64,000 nucleotides of DNA from Streptomyces tagetis. Its GTDB lineage: Bacteria > Actinomycetota > Actinomycetes > Streptomycetales > Streptomycetaceae. The DNA is taken from contig NZ_JAGPNL010000005.1 of assembly GCF_018069565.1 (NCBI RefSeq), positions 186,001 through 250,000 on the forward strand, written 5' to 3'. Shown here one piece after another: positions 16,262 through 24,926 of this stretch; position 1 is the stretch's first letter, and each line of letters opens with the position of its first letter. Below the pieces are notes generated by a model, which saw only the letters and a list, made by a program, of their open reading frames with translations, did not search any database and was not told where the DNA came from. A program made the position numbers and the translations under genes.

Positions 16262-16701
16262 CACTGCCTCCATGAAGCGATTACATCCATCCGTACCGAC
16301 AAGTACCGCACATCCCGCCCGCGCCCGTGCACCGGGAACGCCACCCCTGCACCGGGAACGCCACCCGGGGCCGACACGCCGGCCCCCGACGCGCGAACCT
16401 CCGCAGGACCCGGTACCACCCGGTACCACCCGTCCGGGGGAAGTGAACGAACGTTATCCCCAGCATCCCGCAACCGGCGGTTTCGCGGTCCATACAGAGG
16501 GGGAAATCACACGGTGGGACAAGGTGACCACGCCCCGCTCACACCGGGCACGACGGGACCCGCCCACGCCCCCCACGGCACCCCACCGGCGGCAGCCCGC
16601 CCGGCCACCTCACACACCTCACCGACCACTGGTGTCACGGCTCTCCACACGGGCACACGGTGGACTGAGGCGTCCCTGCGCACGCCGACAGGAGGTCGTC
16701 C
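16262..16701. other. 440-bp divergent intergenic region with tandem repeats
   Basis: It holds the promoters of icmB and the lipase, but I cannot assign them. Visible structure is a 20-bp direct repeat beginning TGCACCGGGAACG (16328-16347 and 16348-16366) and a 10-bp repeat CGGTACCACC (16411-16430). No gene-like frame. Confidence 0.6.
16328..16366. repeat. 20-bp tandem direct repeat upstream of icmB
   Basis: Two adjacent copies of TGCACCGGGAACGCCACCC, 20-bp period, ~65-100 bp before the icmB start; they could be operator iterons. Confidence 0.75.
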
Positions 16702-17634
16702 ATGAAGGTCACGACGGCGGCACTGCCCCTCCTGCCGCTCTACCGGCGTCTTCCTGAGCCCTTTCCGGCTCTGCTCACCGACCTCACGGCACTGCCGGGA
16801 CGGCTGACGGGCATCTCCCTGACCCTCCTGAAGGCCACCGCACTGGAGGTCGCGGTACTCGCCGGGCACGTCCTCCTCTATCCCTCGGGCATCGTCCAGG
16901 AGCGCCGGCTCGCCCCGCCCGTCCCGACGGCGAACCCGCCGGACGCCCTCCTGACCCCGCCCGCGCCCCGGCTGCCGGTGTCACAGGGACCGCCGGTCGT
17001 CCTGCTGCACGGCTTCTTCGACAACCGCTCCGTCTTCCTGCTGCTGCGCCGCGCCCTGGCCCAGCAGGGCCGGCACCGGGTCGAGTCGGTGAACTTCTCG
17101 CCGCTGACCAGCGACGTCCGGGTCGCCGCCGCGCTGCTCGACCGGCACATCGAGGAGATCTGCCGGCGGACCGGCAGCGAGCGGGTCGACATCGTCGGCC
17201 ACAGCCTCGGCGGACTGATCGCCCGCTACTACGCGCAGCGCCTCGGCGGCGACCGGCGCGTACGGGTCCTCGTCACCCTCGGCACCCCGCACGCGGGGAC
17301 CCGGGTCGTCCCGCTGGCCGACGCCCACCCGATCGTGCGGCAGATGCGCCCCGGCTCGGACCTCCTGGAGGAGCTGGCCCAGCCGGCGCCGGGCTGCCGT
17401 ACCCGGTTCGTCAGCTTCTGGAGCGACCTGGACCACGTGATCGACCCGATGGAGGCGGCCTGCGTCGACCACCCGGACCTGACGGCGGAGAACGTACGGG
17501 TCAGCGGCATCGGCCACCTCGCCCTGCCGGTCCACCCGGCGGTCGCCACCCGGATACGCCAGGTCCTCGACACGGCCGGACCGCTCACGGGCCCGGCGGC
17601 CGGCGGCACGGCGGGCGGCCTGACCGTCGCCTGA
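16702..17634 (+). CDS. Alpha/beta-hydrolase, triacylglycerol lipase-like
   Basis: 310 residues. The nucleophile elbow is IVGHSLGG with Ser168, and the oxyanion region is VVLLHGFFDN. Asp in the FWSDLDHVIDP region and His in VSGIGHLALP complete the triad, as in Bacillus LipA/EstA-type lipases. Substrate unknown; lipid esters are likely. The N-terminal ~65 residues are hydrophobic and membrane-seeking but show no clear signal-peptidase site. AGGAGG precedes the ATG at 16702. It stands alone between icmB and the M23 gene. Confidence 0.85.
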   Translation: MKVTTAALPLLPLYRRLPEPFPALLTDLTALPGRLTGISLTLLKATALEVAVLAGHVLLYPSGIVQERRLAPPVPTANPPDALLTPPAPRLPVSQGPPVVLLHGFFDNRSVFLLLRRALAQQGRHRVESVNFSPLTSDVRVAAALLDRHIEEICRRTGSERVDIVGHSLGGLIARYYAQRLGGDRRVRVLVTLGTPHAGTRVVPLADAHPIVRQMRPGSDLLEELAQPAPGCRTRFVSFWSDLDHVIDPMEAACVDHPDLTAENVRVSGIGHLALPVHPAVATRIRQVLDTAGPLTGPAAGGTAGGLTVA

Positions 17635-17989
17635 CCCTCGCCTGAGCCGAGCGCGCGCCGAGGACCGGGAACCGAGGACCGCACCGGACGCCGCGCCGAA
17701 GACCACCCCGAGCGCCACACCGGAAACCACCCCGGAAACCACCCCGGAGACCACCCGGAGACCACCGCGAAGTCCGCGCCGAGACCTCCCCGGAGCCGAA
17801 CACCACCCGGCGAAAGTCGAACACGCCTCGAACACAATGCCAAAGTCGCGCCCGCCGTCCCCCAAAACACGGCCGATTGCCCGTTTCCTTCGGACGCGAA
17901 ACCTGCAGAAGATTGTCCCGCCGCCATACCGCCGGGTACAGTCGCCGCACTGCTCTGGCAGCCCTGTTGTCGAGGCGAAAGAGAAGTTG
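17635..17989. other. 355-bp intergenic region upstream of the M23 peptidase gene
   Basis: The only evident structure is a 12-bp tandem repeat at 17720-17766. The sequence from 17855 to 17950 is less GC-rich and probably carries the promoter of the M23 gene. No gene seen. Confidence 0.5.
17720..17766. repeat. 12-bp tandem repeat, 4 units
   Basis: CCGGAAACCACC twice, then CCGGAGACCACC and a trimmed CGGAGACCACC. Located downstream of the lipase stop. Confidence 0.85.
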
Positions 17990-19645
17990 GTGAACGACCG
18001 TCACCCGTCGGGGACCATGACCACCCCGGCCCCGGCTTCCGACGCCGATCCGGCGCAGTACGCGTCCTACGGCACCGGGGAAGCCCAGTACGGCGACCTC
18101 ACCATGTACGGCGATTACGACGCCACCGGTTACGCGACCGGGGCCCCCACCACGGGGACGTACGCCGCGGACCCCCTCTTCGGCAGCATGCCCGGCGCCG
18201 ATACCGGCGGTTACGACACGTCGGGGAGTTACGACGCCACCCAGTGGACGTCCGGAGGCGGGCAGTCCTACGACCCGTACGCCGCCCAGCAACAGGCGGT
18301 CTACGACAGCGGTTCCTACGACGCGACCGCCTGGAACACCGGTTACCAGCAGCCCGCGCAGCAGGAGAACGCCGACGCGAGCGGCCAGTGGGACACGGGC
18401 GCCTGGCAGCAGCCCGAGCAGTCGGGCGAGCCGGCCGACCGGACGCAGCAGTGGGACTGGAACGCCCAGACCTTCGACACGGGCACCTTCGACGCCGGCA
18501 CCCTCGACGCCGGCACCCTCGACACGGGCACCTTCGAGACGCTCCAGCCGACGACGCAGACCTTCGACGGACAGCACCTCGACACCCAGTCCTTCGAGGC
18601 GCGGTCCGCCTTCGACACCGGAGCCTTCGATTCCGGCGCGTTCGGCACCGGAGCCTTCGACAACGGGGCCTACGACTCCGGCGCCTACGACGCCACGCAG
18701 TGGAACACGGCCGGCCCGGCGGAACCCGCCGACGCCCCCGCGCCCACCGCCACCTCCCCGGACCCCGCGCCCCCCGCCGAGGACGGCGACCACCCGCACG
18801 ACGGAGACCTCGCCGCCACCGGCGAACTGCCCGTCGTGGACGTCCTCCTGGAGGACCAGGAGGACATCACCCCGAGCGTCCCCGCCGCCCGCCCCGGCGC
18901 CCCGCGCTCCCGCCGCCGCCAGCCCGCCCGGCGTTCGGCGCTGCTGACCATCGCCGTGCCCTCGGCGTGCGTGATGAGCGTGGCCGGGATCGCCGCGGCC
19001 TCCGTCGGCGGCCTGTCCGGCGAGGACAAGGACACCTCGGCGCAGGCGGCCGACACCAAAGCGGCCCCGGTGGCCCCGTCCACCGCCAACAACAAGCTCA
19101 ACACCCAGCTCGCCAACGTCGCGGCGGGCGCCACGGACTTCGCCGACCGGGCCAGCCGCACCCAGGAGCGCATCGACCTCAAGGCCGAGCAGGCCGCCGA
19201 GAAGAAGCGGGCGGCGGAGGAGGCGGCGCGCAAGGAACGGCTGCGCCCCAAGTTCGCGCTCCCCGTCGCGCAGCACGGCCTCAGCGCCTTCTACGGCCAG
19301 GCCGGCATCAACTGGATGTCCCAGCACACCGGCATCGACTTCCCCGTCACCTACGGCACGACGGTGATGGCGGCGACCGACGGCACGGTCCGCACCCAGT
19401 ACAACAGCGCGTACGGGAACATGGCGATCGTCACCGCGAAGGACGGTACGGAGACGTGGTACTGCCACCTCTCCAGCTATCAGGTCCCCTCGGGCACCGT
19501 CGTCAAGGCCGGTGAGCCGATCGCCTTCTCGGGCAGCTCCGGCAACTCGACCGGCCCCCACCTGCACTTCGAGGTGCGGCCCGGCGGCGGCTCGGCGATC
19601 GACCCGCTGACCTGGCTGCGCAGCCACGGACTCAACCCGTCCTGA
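17990..19645 (+). CDS. M23 (LytM) peptidase, membrane-anchored, with N-terminal repeats
   Basis: 551 residues from GTG 17990. Residues 1-310 are cytoplasmic and disordered, rich in Tyr/Asp/Gly/Gln. They include two runs of a 5-residue repeat (residues 162-184 and 208-236, e.g. FDTGTFDAGTLDAGT). A single TM helix spans ~317-341, a charged coiled-coil ~385-418, and an extracellular LytM domain ~430-545. The zinc ligands are intact: H446, D450 (QHTGID), H493 (YCHLSSY) and H524/H526 (GPHLHFE). It should cleave peptidoglycan cross-bridges or activate such cleavage. The ORF opens 51 codons earlier, but AAAGAGAAG precedes GTG 17990. Confidence 0.88.
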   Translation: MNDRHPSGTMTTPAPASDADPAQYASYGTGEAQYGDLTMYGDYDATGYATGAPTTGTYAADPLFGSMPGADTGGYDTSGSYDATQWTSGGGQSYDPYAAQQQAVYDSGSYDATAWNTGYQQPAQQENADASGQWDTGAWQQPEQSGEPADRTQQWDWNAQTFDTGTFDAGTLDAGTLDTGTFETLQPTTQTFDGQHLDTQSFEARSAFDTGAFDSGAFGTGAFDNGAYDSGAYDATQWNTAGPAEPADAPAPTATSPDPAPPAEDGDHPHDGDLAATGELPVVDVLLEDQEDITPSVPAARPGAPRSRRRQPARRSALLTIAVPSACVMSVAGIAAASVGGLSGEDKDTSAQAADTKAAPVAPSTANNKLNTQLANVAAGATDFADRASRTQERIDLKAEQAAEKKRAAEEAARKERLRPKFALPVAQHGLSAFYGQAGINWMSQHTGIDFPVTYGTTVMAATDGTVRTQYNSAYGNMAIVTAKDGTETWYCHLSSYQVPSGTVVKAGEPIAFSGSSGNSTGPHLHFEVRPGGGSAIDPLTWLRSHGLNPS

Positions 19646-19701
19646 TCCGGCCCCCGTTCACCGCGCGGTGTGCCCGCGCCCCCAGGGGGCGGCCCCGCCG
19701 T

Positions 19702-19719
19702 GGACCGGCCCACCGGTCC
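19702..19719. terminator. Hairpin between the M23 gene and pcrA
   Basis: GGACCGG-CCCA-CCGGTCC, a perfect 7-bp stem with a 4-nt loop, between convergent genes, flanked by further GC-rich complementary bases. Confidence 0.5.
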
Positions 19720-19781
19720 GGGCCCCGCTCCACCGCGGGACCCGGCCCTCTCGTCCGCCCCCGCTCAGGCGGCGCGCGGAC

Positions 19782-22262
19782 TCACAGCTTCTCCACCGGC
19801 GCGTACCGCAGCAGCAGCCGCTTCGGCTTGGTGTCGCCGAAGTCGACCGTCGCCTCCGCGTTCGCCCCCGTGCCCTTGACCCCGACCACCGTGCCCAGCC
19901 CGAACTGGTCGTGCGTGACGCGGTCGCCGACCGTCAGCGAGACCGTCGGCTTCTCGGCCGTGCGCCGGGTGGCGAACCCGGACGCGCCCGACGCCGAGGA
20001 ACGGGAACGCGAGGACGACAGCGAGGCCGCCACCGCCGAGACCGGCCCGGCGGCCTGCCCGGCGCCACCGGTCCGCTTCCACTCCAGGTGCGGGGCCGGG
20101 ATCTCCTCCAGGAACCGCGAGGGCGGGTTGTACGAGGGCTGGCCCCAGGCGCTGCGCAGCGTCGACCGGGTGAGGTACAGCCGCTCGCGGGCGCGGGTGA
20201 TGCCCACGTAGGCGAGGCGGCGCTCCTCCTCCAGTTCCTTGGTCTGGCCGAGGGCGCGCATGTGCGGGAAGACGCCGTCCTCCATGCCGGTGAGGAAGAC
20301 GACCGGGAACTCCAGGCCCTTGGCCGTGTGCAGGGTCATGAGGGTGACGACGCCGTCGCCCTCCTCGTCGTCCGGGATCTGGTCGGAGTCGGCGACCAAG
20401 GCGACCTGTTCGAGGAAGTCGGCCAGTGAGCCGCCGTCCTCGCTCTCCGCCCGCTCCTGCTCGAACTCCAGGGCGACGGCGGCGAGTTCCTGGAGGTTCT
20501 CGATGCGGGTCTCGTCCTGCGGGTCGCTGGATGCCTGCAACTCGGCGAGGTACCCGGTGCGTTCGAGTATGGCCTCCAGCACCGTCGCCGGTCCGGCACC
20601 GGACTCGACGATGGTGCGCAGGTCCTCCATGAGGGTGTTGAACCGCTTGACGGCGTTGGCCGACCGGGCGGCCATGCCGTACGCCTCGTCGACCCGGCGC
20701 AGCGCCTGCGGGAAGCTGATCCGCTCCCGCTGGGCGAGCGCGTCGATCATGGCCTCGGCGCGGTCGCCGATACCGCGCTTGGGGACGTTGAGGATGCGGC
20801 GCAGCGGCACCGAGTCCTCGGGGTTGGCGAGCACGCGCAGGTAGGCCAGGACGTCCCGGACCTCCTTGCGCTCGTAGAAGCGGACGCCGCCGACGACCTT
20901 GTAGGGCAGGCCGACGCGGATGAAGACCTCTTCGAAGACGCGGGACTGGGCGTTGGTGCGGTAGAAGACGGCGACGTCGCCGGCCTTCGCCTCGCCCGCG
21001 TCGGTGAGCCGGTCGATCTCGTCGGCGACGAACTGGGCCTCGTCGTGCTCGGTGTCGGCGACGTACCCGGTGATCTGCGAGCCGGCGCCCTGGTTGGTCC
21101 ACAGGTTCTTGGGGCGGCGGGACTCGTTGCGCTCGATGACCGCGTTGGCGGCGCTGAGGATGGTCTGCGTGGAGCGGTAGTTCTGCTCCAGCAGGATGGT
21201 CTTCGCGTCCGGGTAGTCCTCCTCGAACTGGAGGATGTTGCGGATGTTGGCGCCGCGGAAGGCGTAGATCGACTGGTCGGCGTCGCCCACCACGCACAGC
21301 TCGGCCGGCGGGACCTCGGCCTCCGGCGGCACCTCGACCGGGTGCTCCGAGGCGCTGCCGACCAGCTCGCGGACGAGGGCGTACTGGGCGTGGTTGGTGT
21401 CCTGGTACTCGTCGACGAGGACGTGCCGGAAGCGGCGGCGGTAGTGCTCGGCGACGTCCGGGAAGGCGCGCAGCAGGTGCACGGTCGTCATGATCAGGTC
21501 GTCGAAGTCGAGGGCGTTCGCCTCGCGCAGCCGCGACTGGTACAGCGCGTACGCCTGCGCGAGCGTCTTCTCGAAACCGTCGGCCGCCTGCGCGGCGAAG
21601 TCCTCCTCGTCGATCAGCTCGTTCTTGAGGTTGCTGACCTTGGCGCTGAAGGACTTGGGCGGGAAGCGCTTGGGGTCCAGGTCGAGGTCGCGGCAGACCA
21701 GGGCCATCAGCCGCTTGGAGTCGGCCGCGTCGTAGATCGAGAAGGACGAGGTGAAGCCGAGCCGCTTGGACTCCCGGCGCAGGATGCGTACGCAGGCGCT
21801 GTGGAAGGTCATCACCCACATCGCGTGGGCGCGCGGGCCGACGAGCTGCTCGACGCGCTCCTTCATCTCGCCCGCGGCCTTGTTGGTGAAGGTGATGGCG
21901 AGGATCTGGCCGGGGTGGACGCCGCGCGCGGAGAGCAGGTGGGCGACGCGGTGGGTGAGCACCCGGGTCTTGCCGGAGCCGGCGCCGGCCACGATGAGCA
22001 GGGGGGAGCCGGAGTGGACGACGGCGGCGCGCTGGTTCTCGTTGAGCCCGTCGAGGAGCGCGGCGGGGTCGAGGACCGGGCGGGGCGCCCCGTCCCGGTA
22101 GTGCGTGTCACGGTCCGGCGGCGCGTCGAACTGCCCGCCGAACAGATCGTGCGGCACCGGCTCCGGCGCGTGCTCGTCCTCGGGCGGCGGCGGGGGCTCC
22201 TCCTCGTGACCGCGGGGGGTCTGGAGGCTCGCCAGGAAGTGTTCGTCAAAGAGGCTGCTCAT
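19782..22262 (-). CDS. pcrA: UvrD/PcrA superfamily 1 DNA helicase
   Basis: 826 residues, the usual length for actinobacterial PcrA/UvrD1. Walker A is AGAGSGKTRVLTHR; motif II is VDEYQDTNHAQY; motif IV is EQNYRST; motifs V/VI lie around TLHTAKGLEFPVVFLTGMED. A C-terminal tudor-like domain (VGDRVTHDQFGLGTVVGVKG) is the RNA-polymerase/DNA-contact module of this family. It unwinds DNA 3' to 5' in repair and clears protein blocks. The ATG at 22262 lies a few bases after a perfect RecA-NDp promoter, so it is probably damage-induced and almost leaderless. Confidence 0.96.
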   Translation of the reverse strand: MSSLFDEHFLASLQTPRGHEEEPPPPPEDEHAPEPVPHDLFGGQFDAPPDRDTHYRDGAPRPVLDPAALLDGLNENQRAAVVHSGSPLLIVAGAGSGKTRVLTHRVAHLLSARGVHPGQILAITFTNKAAGEMKERVEQLVGPRAHAMWVMTFHSACVRILRRESKRLGFTSSFSIYDAADSKRLMALVCRDLDLDPKRFPPKSFSAKVSNLKNELIDEEDFAAQAADGFEKTLAQAYALYQSRLREANALDFDDLIMTTVHLLRAFPDVAEHYRRRFRHVLVDEYQDTNHAQYALVRELVGSASEHPVEVPPEAEVPPAELCVVGDADQSIYAFRGANIRNILQFEEDYPDAKTILLEQNYRSTQTILSAANAVIERNESRRPKNLWTNQGAGSQITGYVADTEHDEAQFVADEIDRLTDAGEAKAGDVAVFYRTNAQSRVFEEVFIRVGLPYKVVGGVRFYERKEVRDVLAYLRVLANPEDSVPLRRILNVPKRGIGDRAEAMIDALAQRERISFPQALRRVDEAYGMAARSANAVKRFNTLMEDLRTIVESGAGPATVLEAILERTGYLAELQASSDPQDETRIENLQELAAVALEFEQERAESEDGGSLADFLEQVALVADSDQIPDDEEGDGVVTLMTLHTAKGLEFPVVFLTGMEDGVFPHMRALGQTKELEEERRLAYVGITRARERLYLTRSTLRSAWGQPSYNPPSRFLEEIPAPHLEWKRTGGAGQAAGPVSAVAASLSSSRSRSSASGASGFATRRTAEKPTVSLTVGDRVTHDQFGLGTVVGVKGTGANAEATVDFGDTKPKRLLLRYAPVEKL

Positions 22263-22697
22263 CGCTCTACGAGTCTAGGGCGCCCCACCGACAAGCGGTC
22301 CCCGCCCCGGGAATCGGCCGGGACCCGGCCGCGCGCACACCCCGCGACCAGGCAGAACACGAAGAGTGACGGACGCGGGAAGGTCACGAAAACGTATCGG
22401 GCATATCACCCGGCAACCTTCACAGGGACCACACGCGTTGGCTACGGTGCGGGCAGGCCGTACGACCCCCTCCGGCGAACGTCGCCGGTCCGCGCGGCCT
22501 CCGCCGAGTCCGGCGTGCCCGCGCGGCGCCCGGAGCCGGAGACCCGGCCGAGACCGGACGACCGGCCGCCCGCCCCCGGGCACCGGGCCGTGGACGGCCC
22601 TCCCGCACGGACCGCGGCCCCTCCCCCGGAGCCCGGACGGCCCCGGGAGCGGCCCCCCGCGTCCCGGGCAGGCGGACACGGGAAGGAGTCGTCCCCC
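22263..22697. other. 435-bp divergent region pcrA / NlpC-P60 gene
   Basis: Contains the pcrA promoter on one side. On the plus strand TTCACA (22419-22424), 18 bp and TACGGT (22443-22448) form a plausible vegetative promoter with a ~245-nt leader for the hydrolase gene. I looked for the c-di-AMP (ydaO) riboswitch known upstream of some Streptomyces wall-hydrolase genes and could not recognise it. Confidence 0.5.
22272..22294 (-). promoter_or_regulatory. RecA-NDp (PafBC-type) DNA-damage promoter of pcrA
   Basis: Minus-strand TTGTCGGTG (22294-22286), 8-bp spacer GGGCGCCC, TAGACT (22277-22272). A perfect fit to TTGTCRGTG-N8-TAnnnT. Predicted start of transcription near 22265, three bases before the ATG. 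Confidence 0.82.
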
Positions 22698-23876
22698 TTG
22701 GCGTCGCACCGCAAGTCGCGTGCCCCCGGCCCGCGCACCGCGGGTCTGCGGACCCCGGCCATCGCCACCGCCGCCCTCACCTCGGTCGCCCTGCTCTCCC
22801 AGACGGCCGACGCCTCCCCGTCACCGGACGGCAAACCGAGCCTCGAAGAGGTCGAGCGGAAGGTCGGCGACCTCTACCGCCAGGCCGGTTCGGCGACGGA
22901 GAAGTACAACGCGGCCCAGGAGAAGACGACCAAGCAGCGCAAGAAGGTCGACGCCCTCCTGGACGACGTGGCACAGAGCACCCAGAAGCTCAACGACGCG
23001 CGCGAGGAGCTGGGCGCCTACGCCTCCGCCCAGTACCGCACCGGCGCCGCCGCCCCCGACGTCGCCACCTTCCTGCTGGCGGACTCCCCGGAGCAGTACC
23101 TCGACCGCGCCCAGTTGATGGACCGGCTCACCAGCCGCCAGCAGGGCGCGGTCGACGACTTCGTCACCCGGCAGGCGGAGACGATGGACAAGCGCCGGGA
23201 GGCCGCGGAGCACCTCCAGACGCTCACCGACTCCCAGCGGGACCTGAAGACGGCCAAGGCCACCGTGCAGAAGAAGCTGGCCACCGCCCGCGAACTGCTC
23301 TCCACGCTCACCGCCGAGGAGAAGGCCCGGCTCGCCGAGATCGAGAGGCGGAAGCAGGAGGAGGCCGCCCGCGAGGCCGCCGAGCTGGCCCGGCGGCAGG
23401 CCGCCGAACCGGCCCCCACGCCCACCCCGGCACCCGCCCCGACGGCCTCCCCGACGGCCCCGCCCGCGCCGGACACCGGCAGCACCGGTCAGACCCCGGC
23501 CCCGGACTCCTCGTACGACGCCAAGGCCGCCAAGGCCCTCGCCTTCGCCCGCACCCAGATCGGCAAGCCCTACGTCTGGGGCGCCACCGGCCCCGGCTCC
23601 TACGACTGCTCCGGGCTGACACAGGCCGCCTGGAGGGCCGCCGGCGTCTCGCTCCCGCGCACCACCTACGACCAGGTCGGCGCCGGCACCACGGTCCCCC
23701 TCTCCCAGGCCCGCCCCGGCGACCTCGTCTTCTTCTACGACGACCTCGGCCACGTCGGCCTCTACATCGGCAACGGCATGATGATCCACGCCCCGAAGCC
23801 GGGCACGTACGTCCGCGAGGAGTCGGTCTTCTACGACGGTGAGTCGTCGATCCACAGCGTGGTGCGCCCGGCCTGA
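22698..23876 (+). CDS. Secreted NlpC/P60 endopeptidase with coiled coil (first paralogue)
   Basis: 392 residues from a TTG start at 22698, with GGAAGGAG nine bases upstream. The signal peptide (SHRKSRAPGPRT then TPAIATAALTSVALL) is likely cut at ADA-S near residue 39. A long coiled coil (~50-245) and a Pro/Thr linker lead to the NlpC/P60 domain (~275-392). Catalytic Cys304 (DCSGLTQAAW), His352 (GHVGLYIG) and His364 (IHAPK) are intact. It cleaves peptidoglycan stem peptides, the coil acting as autoinhibitor or FtsEX-type contact in RipA/CwlO relatives. Its last 25 codons are duplicated at 26586, across an ABC-transporter cassette. Confidence 0.92.
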   Translation: MASHRKSRAPGPRTAGLRTPAIATAALTSVALLSQTADASPSPDGKPSLEEVERKVGDLYRQAGSATEKYNAAQEKTTKQRKKVDALLDDVAQSTQKLNDAREELGAYASAQYRTGAAAPDVATFLLADSPEQYLDRAQLMDRLTSRQQGAVDDFVTRQAETMDKRREAAEHLQTLTDSQRDLKTAKATVQKKLATARELLSTLTAEEKARLAEIERRKQEEAAREAAELARRQAAEPAPTPTPAPAPTASPTAPPAPDTGSTGQTPAPDSSYDAKAAKALAFARTQIGKPYVWGATGPGSYDCSGLTQAAWRAAGVSLPRTTYDQVGAGTTVPLSQARPGDLVFFYDDLGHVGLYIGNGMMIHAPKPGTYVREESVFYDGESSIHSVVRPA

Positions 23877-23877
23877 G
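23802..23877 (+). repeat. 76-bp direct repeat, copy 1 (3' end of NlpC/P60 gene)
   Basis: Identical to 26586-26661 except for two bases. It begins GGCACGTACGTCCGCGAGG and ends with the stop codon and one base (CCTGAG). The two copies are exactly 2784 bp apart and bracket the ABC-MerR genes. Confidence 0.95.
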
Positions 23878-24031
23878 CGGTGTAGCGCCGCGTGAGATCC
23901 GCCGGGTTCCCGGCGTTCTGTCGCCGCCCTGTCGTCTGCGCCGGATCGCCGGGAATCGCTTCCGTCCTTTCGCGCCGAGGCTGTCGGAGTCTGCGGTCGC
24001 ACTCCGCCACAGGTACCACGTCGTCGAGGGC

Positions 24032-24052
24032 TTGACCTTGACGCTGGGTCAA
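24032..24052 (+). promoter_or_regulatory. MerR-type operator/promoter
   Basis: TTGACC-N9-GGTCAA dyad overlapping a TTGACC -35, as MerR-family regulators require for promoter untwisting. The likely -10 (CATCCT, 24058-24063) is ~20 bp away, the long spacing expected for this family. It is 60 bp upstream of the ABC ATPase and probably bound by the MerR protein encoded at 25704. Confidence 0.65.
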
Positions 24053-24113
24053 CCCTCCATCCTTCCGGCAGGAGCTTCTCGCAGTCGGTCGAAAGGCTCC
24101 CCGGAGGAGGCAG

Positions 24114-24917
24114 ATGACCATGGTGACCCAATCGATCGCCGGCCCGGCGATCCGCGTGCGGGGTCTGAAGAAGTCGTACGGGAAGCTCGACGTGCTGTGC
24201 GGCGTGGACTTCGACGTGGAGCGGGGCACCATCTTCGCCCTGCTCGGCTCCAACGGGGCCGGCAAGACCACGACCGTGAGGATTCTCGCCACGCTCCTGA
24301 AGGCCGACGCGGGAACGGCAGGCGTCCATGGCTTCGACGTCGCCGCGCATCCGGCGAACGTGCGGGCGTCCATCAGCCTCACCGGCCAGTTCGCGGCCGT
24401 CGACGAGATCCTCAGCGGTCGGGAGAACCTCGTGCTCGTCGCCAGGCTGCGCCACCTCGAGAATCCGGGCGCGATCGCGGACGACCTGCTGAGGAGTTTC
24501 TCCCTGACCGACGCCGGCGCGCGGAAGGTGTCCACGTATTCGGGCGGGATGCGCCGACGGCTGGACATCGCGATGAGCCTCATCGGCAATCCACCGGTGA
24601 TCTTCCTGGACGAGCCGACGACCGGCCTCGACCCCGAGGGGCGCATCGAGGTGTGGCACGCGGTCAAAAAGCTCGCCGGCCACGGAACGACGGTGCTGCT
24701 CACCACGCAGTACCTGAACGAGGCCGAGCAGTTGGCCGACCGGATCGCGATACTCCACCAGGGCCGGATCATCGTGAACGGCACCCTCGCCGAGCTCAAG
24801 CGGCTCTTCCCGCCCGCCACGGTCGAGTACGTCGAGAAGCAGCCGACCCTGGAGGAGATCTTCCTCGCGATCACCGGCAGCGACAACAAGACCGACGCCA
24901 CCGGCACGAACGCCTAG
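24114..24917 (+). CDS. ABC transporter ATP-binding protein, DrrA-like
   Basis: 267 residues. Walker A is GSNGAGKTTTV, the signature is STYSGGMRRRLD, Walker B is VIFLDEPTTGLD and the switch His region is TQYLNEAEQ. DrrA-type ATPases drive export of drugs or lipids with a small permease. GGAGGAGGCAG precedes the ATG at 24114. It is first of three genes, 9 bp before the permease. A/T third positions (e.g. GTC AAA AAG) are commoner than in neighbouring genes, consistent with acquisition by transfer. The substrate cannot be told from the sequence. Confidence 0.93.
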   Translation: MTMVTQSIAGPAIRVRGLKKSYGKLDVLCGVDFDVERGTIFALLGSNGAGKTTTVRILATLLKADAGTAGVHGFDVAAHPANVRASISLTGQFAAVDEILSGRENLVLVARLRHLENPGAIADDLLRSFSLTDAGARKVSTYSGGMRRRLDIAMSLIGNPPVIFLDEPTTGLDPEGRIEVWHAVKKLAGHGTTVLLTTQYLNEAEQLADRIAILHQGRIIVNGTLAELKRLFPPATVEYVEKQPTLEEIFLAITGSDNKTDATGTNA

Positions 24918-24926
24918 GGGACAAGG

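Noticed and set aside
22263..22697. A c-di-AMP riboswitch upstream of the first NlpC/P60 gene.
   Set aside because: Such riboswitches precede some Streptomyces wall-hydrolase genes, but I could not find the conserved core; a covariance-model scan would decide.
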